From positions 62,001 through 126,000 of the forward strand of contig QNGE01000150.1 of assembly GCA_008508345.1 (NCBI GenBank): 64,000 nt of DNA, given 5' to 3'. The notes beneath the pieces are model-generated. The model saw nothing but the letters and a program-made list of their open reading frames with translations, had not been told where the DNA came from and searched no databases. The DNA is from Paragonimus westermani. Its lineage: Eukaryota; Platyhelminthes; Trematoda; Plagiorchiida; Troglotrematidae. A program made the translations under genes and the position numbers. Shown one piece after another: positions 63,041 to 64,000 of this stretch (positions within the stretch are counted from its first letter, which is position 1; each line of letters opens with the position of its first letter).

Positions 63041-63730
63041 CTGCAACAGAAAAGACAACGATGGCAACAAATCGGCCGTACCTGTGGAACGTATCTTGGA
63101 AAGTTGGAAAGAATTGGTTAACATATAAATACAGATAAAAGAATAGTGTTCGGCGAGTAAAAACAGTGAAATTACATCAAGAATCAACAACTCAACCGGG
63201 TCAGGGCCGCAAGCGACTGGGACAAGCTAACCTTTGCGACAGCTTTTTCCGCTAATTATATCGATGGTCGTGCACTCCCCAACATGACAGGCAACAGTGA
63301 CAAAACTCGAGCAGTGAGACTGTCAATGCCCTTGTGACCGTACTATTGCTGTCCTACTTGCGATTCCTACTAACCATACGTAGATTCGCTAAGCAGTATG
63401 CGGTGCGACAAATAAGCTATTGTTGCATAACATGCAACTTCGTTTGTGAGTGGTATGGCTCGTATATTCGGGAACTAAGGAGTAGGTCTCAACGTTCAGT
63501 AGATGAGGAACCAGAAGCGACTGCTGGAACGGAACGGTGTGTACGTTCTATGGGGGAAGTGTTATAGGGGCGAATGACAATGTGCTGCTGTCCCATGTGT
63601 GTGGATACACGTCAGCCACGCAAATGAGCGTACGCGTTCGGTGTCATGCTTTCAAACAATCTGTGTGGGATTTCATGCAATAAACAACTTTGCAGTCCAA
63701 GAGCCTTTTGCGGTCACAACAAATGGTACA
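63041..63730. other. Upstream intron of the AGGF1-like gene and possible LTR
   Basis: A possible 41-bp intron (GTACGG near 63081 to TTGCAG) was considered on the - strand but no convincing exon precedes it. On the + strand, 63560-63730 lies just before a gag-like frame and contains AATAAA at about 63680. This could be the end of an LTR, but no repeat partner is available to test that. Confidence 0.35.
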
Positions 63731-64000
63731 ATGACGACCGCGAGGATGAAGATACCATGACAGCAGTCGTTCGGAGATGGAGACGTCCGGGCGTTCCTGG
63801 AAGACACTGAGAACGTGGCCGAAGTAATCGGAGTAAAGACCGACCGTGGAAAGTTGGCTACCCTGTGGACGCTGGTGAACGGCAGGGCGAAGGCGGTGGA
63901 CGCAGTGCGGAGAGGCCCTGCAAAGATAGAGTAAGTCGCTGCGAAGTAGGCGCTGGTGGCTGCGTTTGACAATCTGACTGACCACCAGGAGGCCATGCGA
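63731..64000 (+). mobile_element. LTR-retrotransposon gag fragment, runs off the right edge
   Basis: The + strand from ATG at 63731 shows, after a one-base frameshift near 63760, FGDGDVRAFLEDTENVAEVI, then TDRGKLATLWTLVNGRAKAV, then ALVAAFDNLTDHQEAMR at the edge. This resembles the Gly-Asp start and (D/H)-x-Q-E-A-M helix of trematode LTR-element capsid proteins. Two in-frame stops (TAG/TAA near 63931-63950) show it is decayed. The - strand frames across the same bases are shadows. The type of LTR element cannot be judged without pol. Confidence 0.55.

Noticed and set aside
63041..63190. Possible upstream AGGF1 microexon before a 41-bp intron (GTACGG to TTGCAG)
   Set aside because: The candidate coding sequence lacks the FHA Gly-Arg motif and no acceptor could be chosen, so it is left as intron.
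1..64000. CRISPR arrays, rRNA genes and intact tRNA genes
   Set aside because: None were seen: no regularly spaced direct repeats, no rRNA-like sequence and no complete cloverleaf.

Overview
The window looks like flatworm nuclear DNA, most likely from a trematode. That rests on AT-rich sequence, short exons separated by introns of many kilobases, two recognisable animal genes, and a retroelement mix typical of fluke genomes: an APE-type LINE, a BEL/Pao element, a Penelope-like element and an LTR gag fragment. The species is not determined. There is no bacterial-style gene density, operon or CRISPR array.

Two host genes face each other tail to tail. On the + strand, four exons (10108-10711, 27042-27115, 33787-34077, 37493-37836) join in consistent phase. 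They encode the C-terminal ~436 residues of a CREBRF/REPTOR-family bZIP transcription factor: a YFWQYN motif, a DVTPN helix segment, a bZIP basic region split by a 16.3-kb intron, a zipper and a C-terminal tail. Its N-terminal exons were not found in 1-10107.

On the - strand, five exons (63040-62939, 62367-62145, 47344-47277, 46035-45757, 43907-43749) also join in phase. They encode the C-terminal 276 residues of an AGGF1-like protein: the second half of an FHA domain, a linker helix, a G-patch and a conserved tail. Its upstream exons are probably beyond the right edge. Most of these exons are under 300 bp, and several have no ATG or sit in frames that a simple ORF search would miss.

The space between the two stop codons (37837-43748) holds a nearly perfect inverted repeat: two 808-bp arms (38235-39042 and 40246-41053) around a 1.2-kb spacer. 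A second, more diverged and GC-rich inverted repeat (41065-41651) follows almost immediately. I could not assign the large inverted repeat to a known element.

The AGGF1 introns are retroelement sinks. The last intron carries a 5'-truncated, frameshifted Penelope-like element with RT and GIY-YIG remains (44172-45539, antisense to the gene). The 14.8-kb intron holds two same-orientation copies of one LINE family (about 49090-52035 and 57970-61705) on either side of a BEL/Pao element (about 53240-57370, - strand). The BEL element has lost catalytic Asp residues in its RT, RNase H and integrase. An LTR-element gag fragment runs off the right edge. The large CREBRF intron contains a LINE RT scrap, a tRNA-derived SINE-like unit and one acidic exon-like reading frame. 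The remaining long stretches show nothing I could support as coding.
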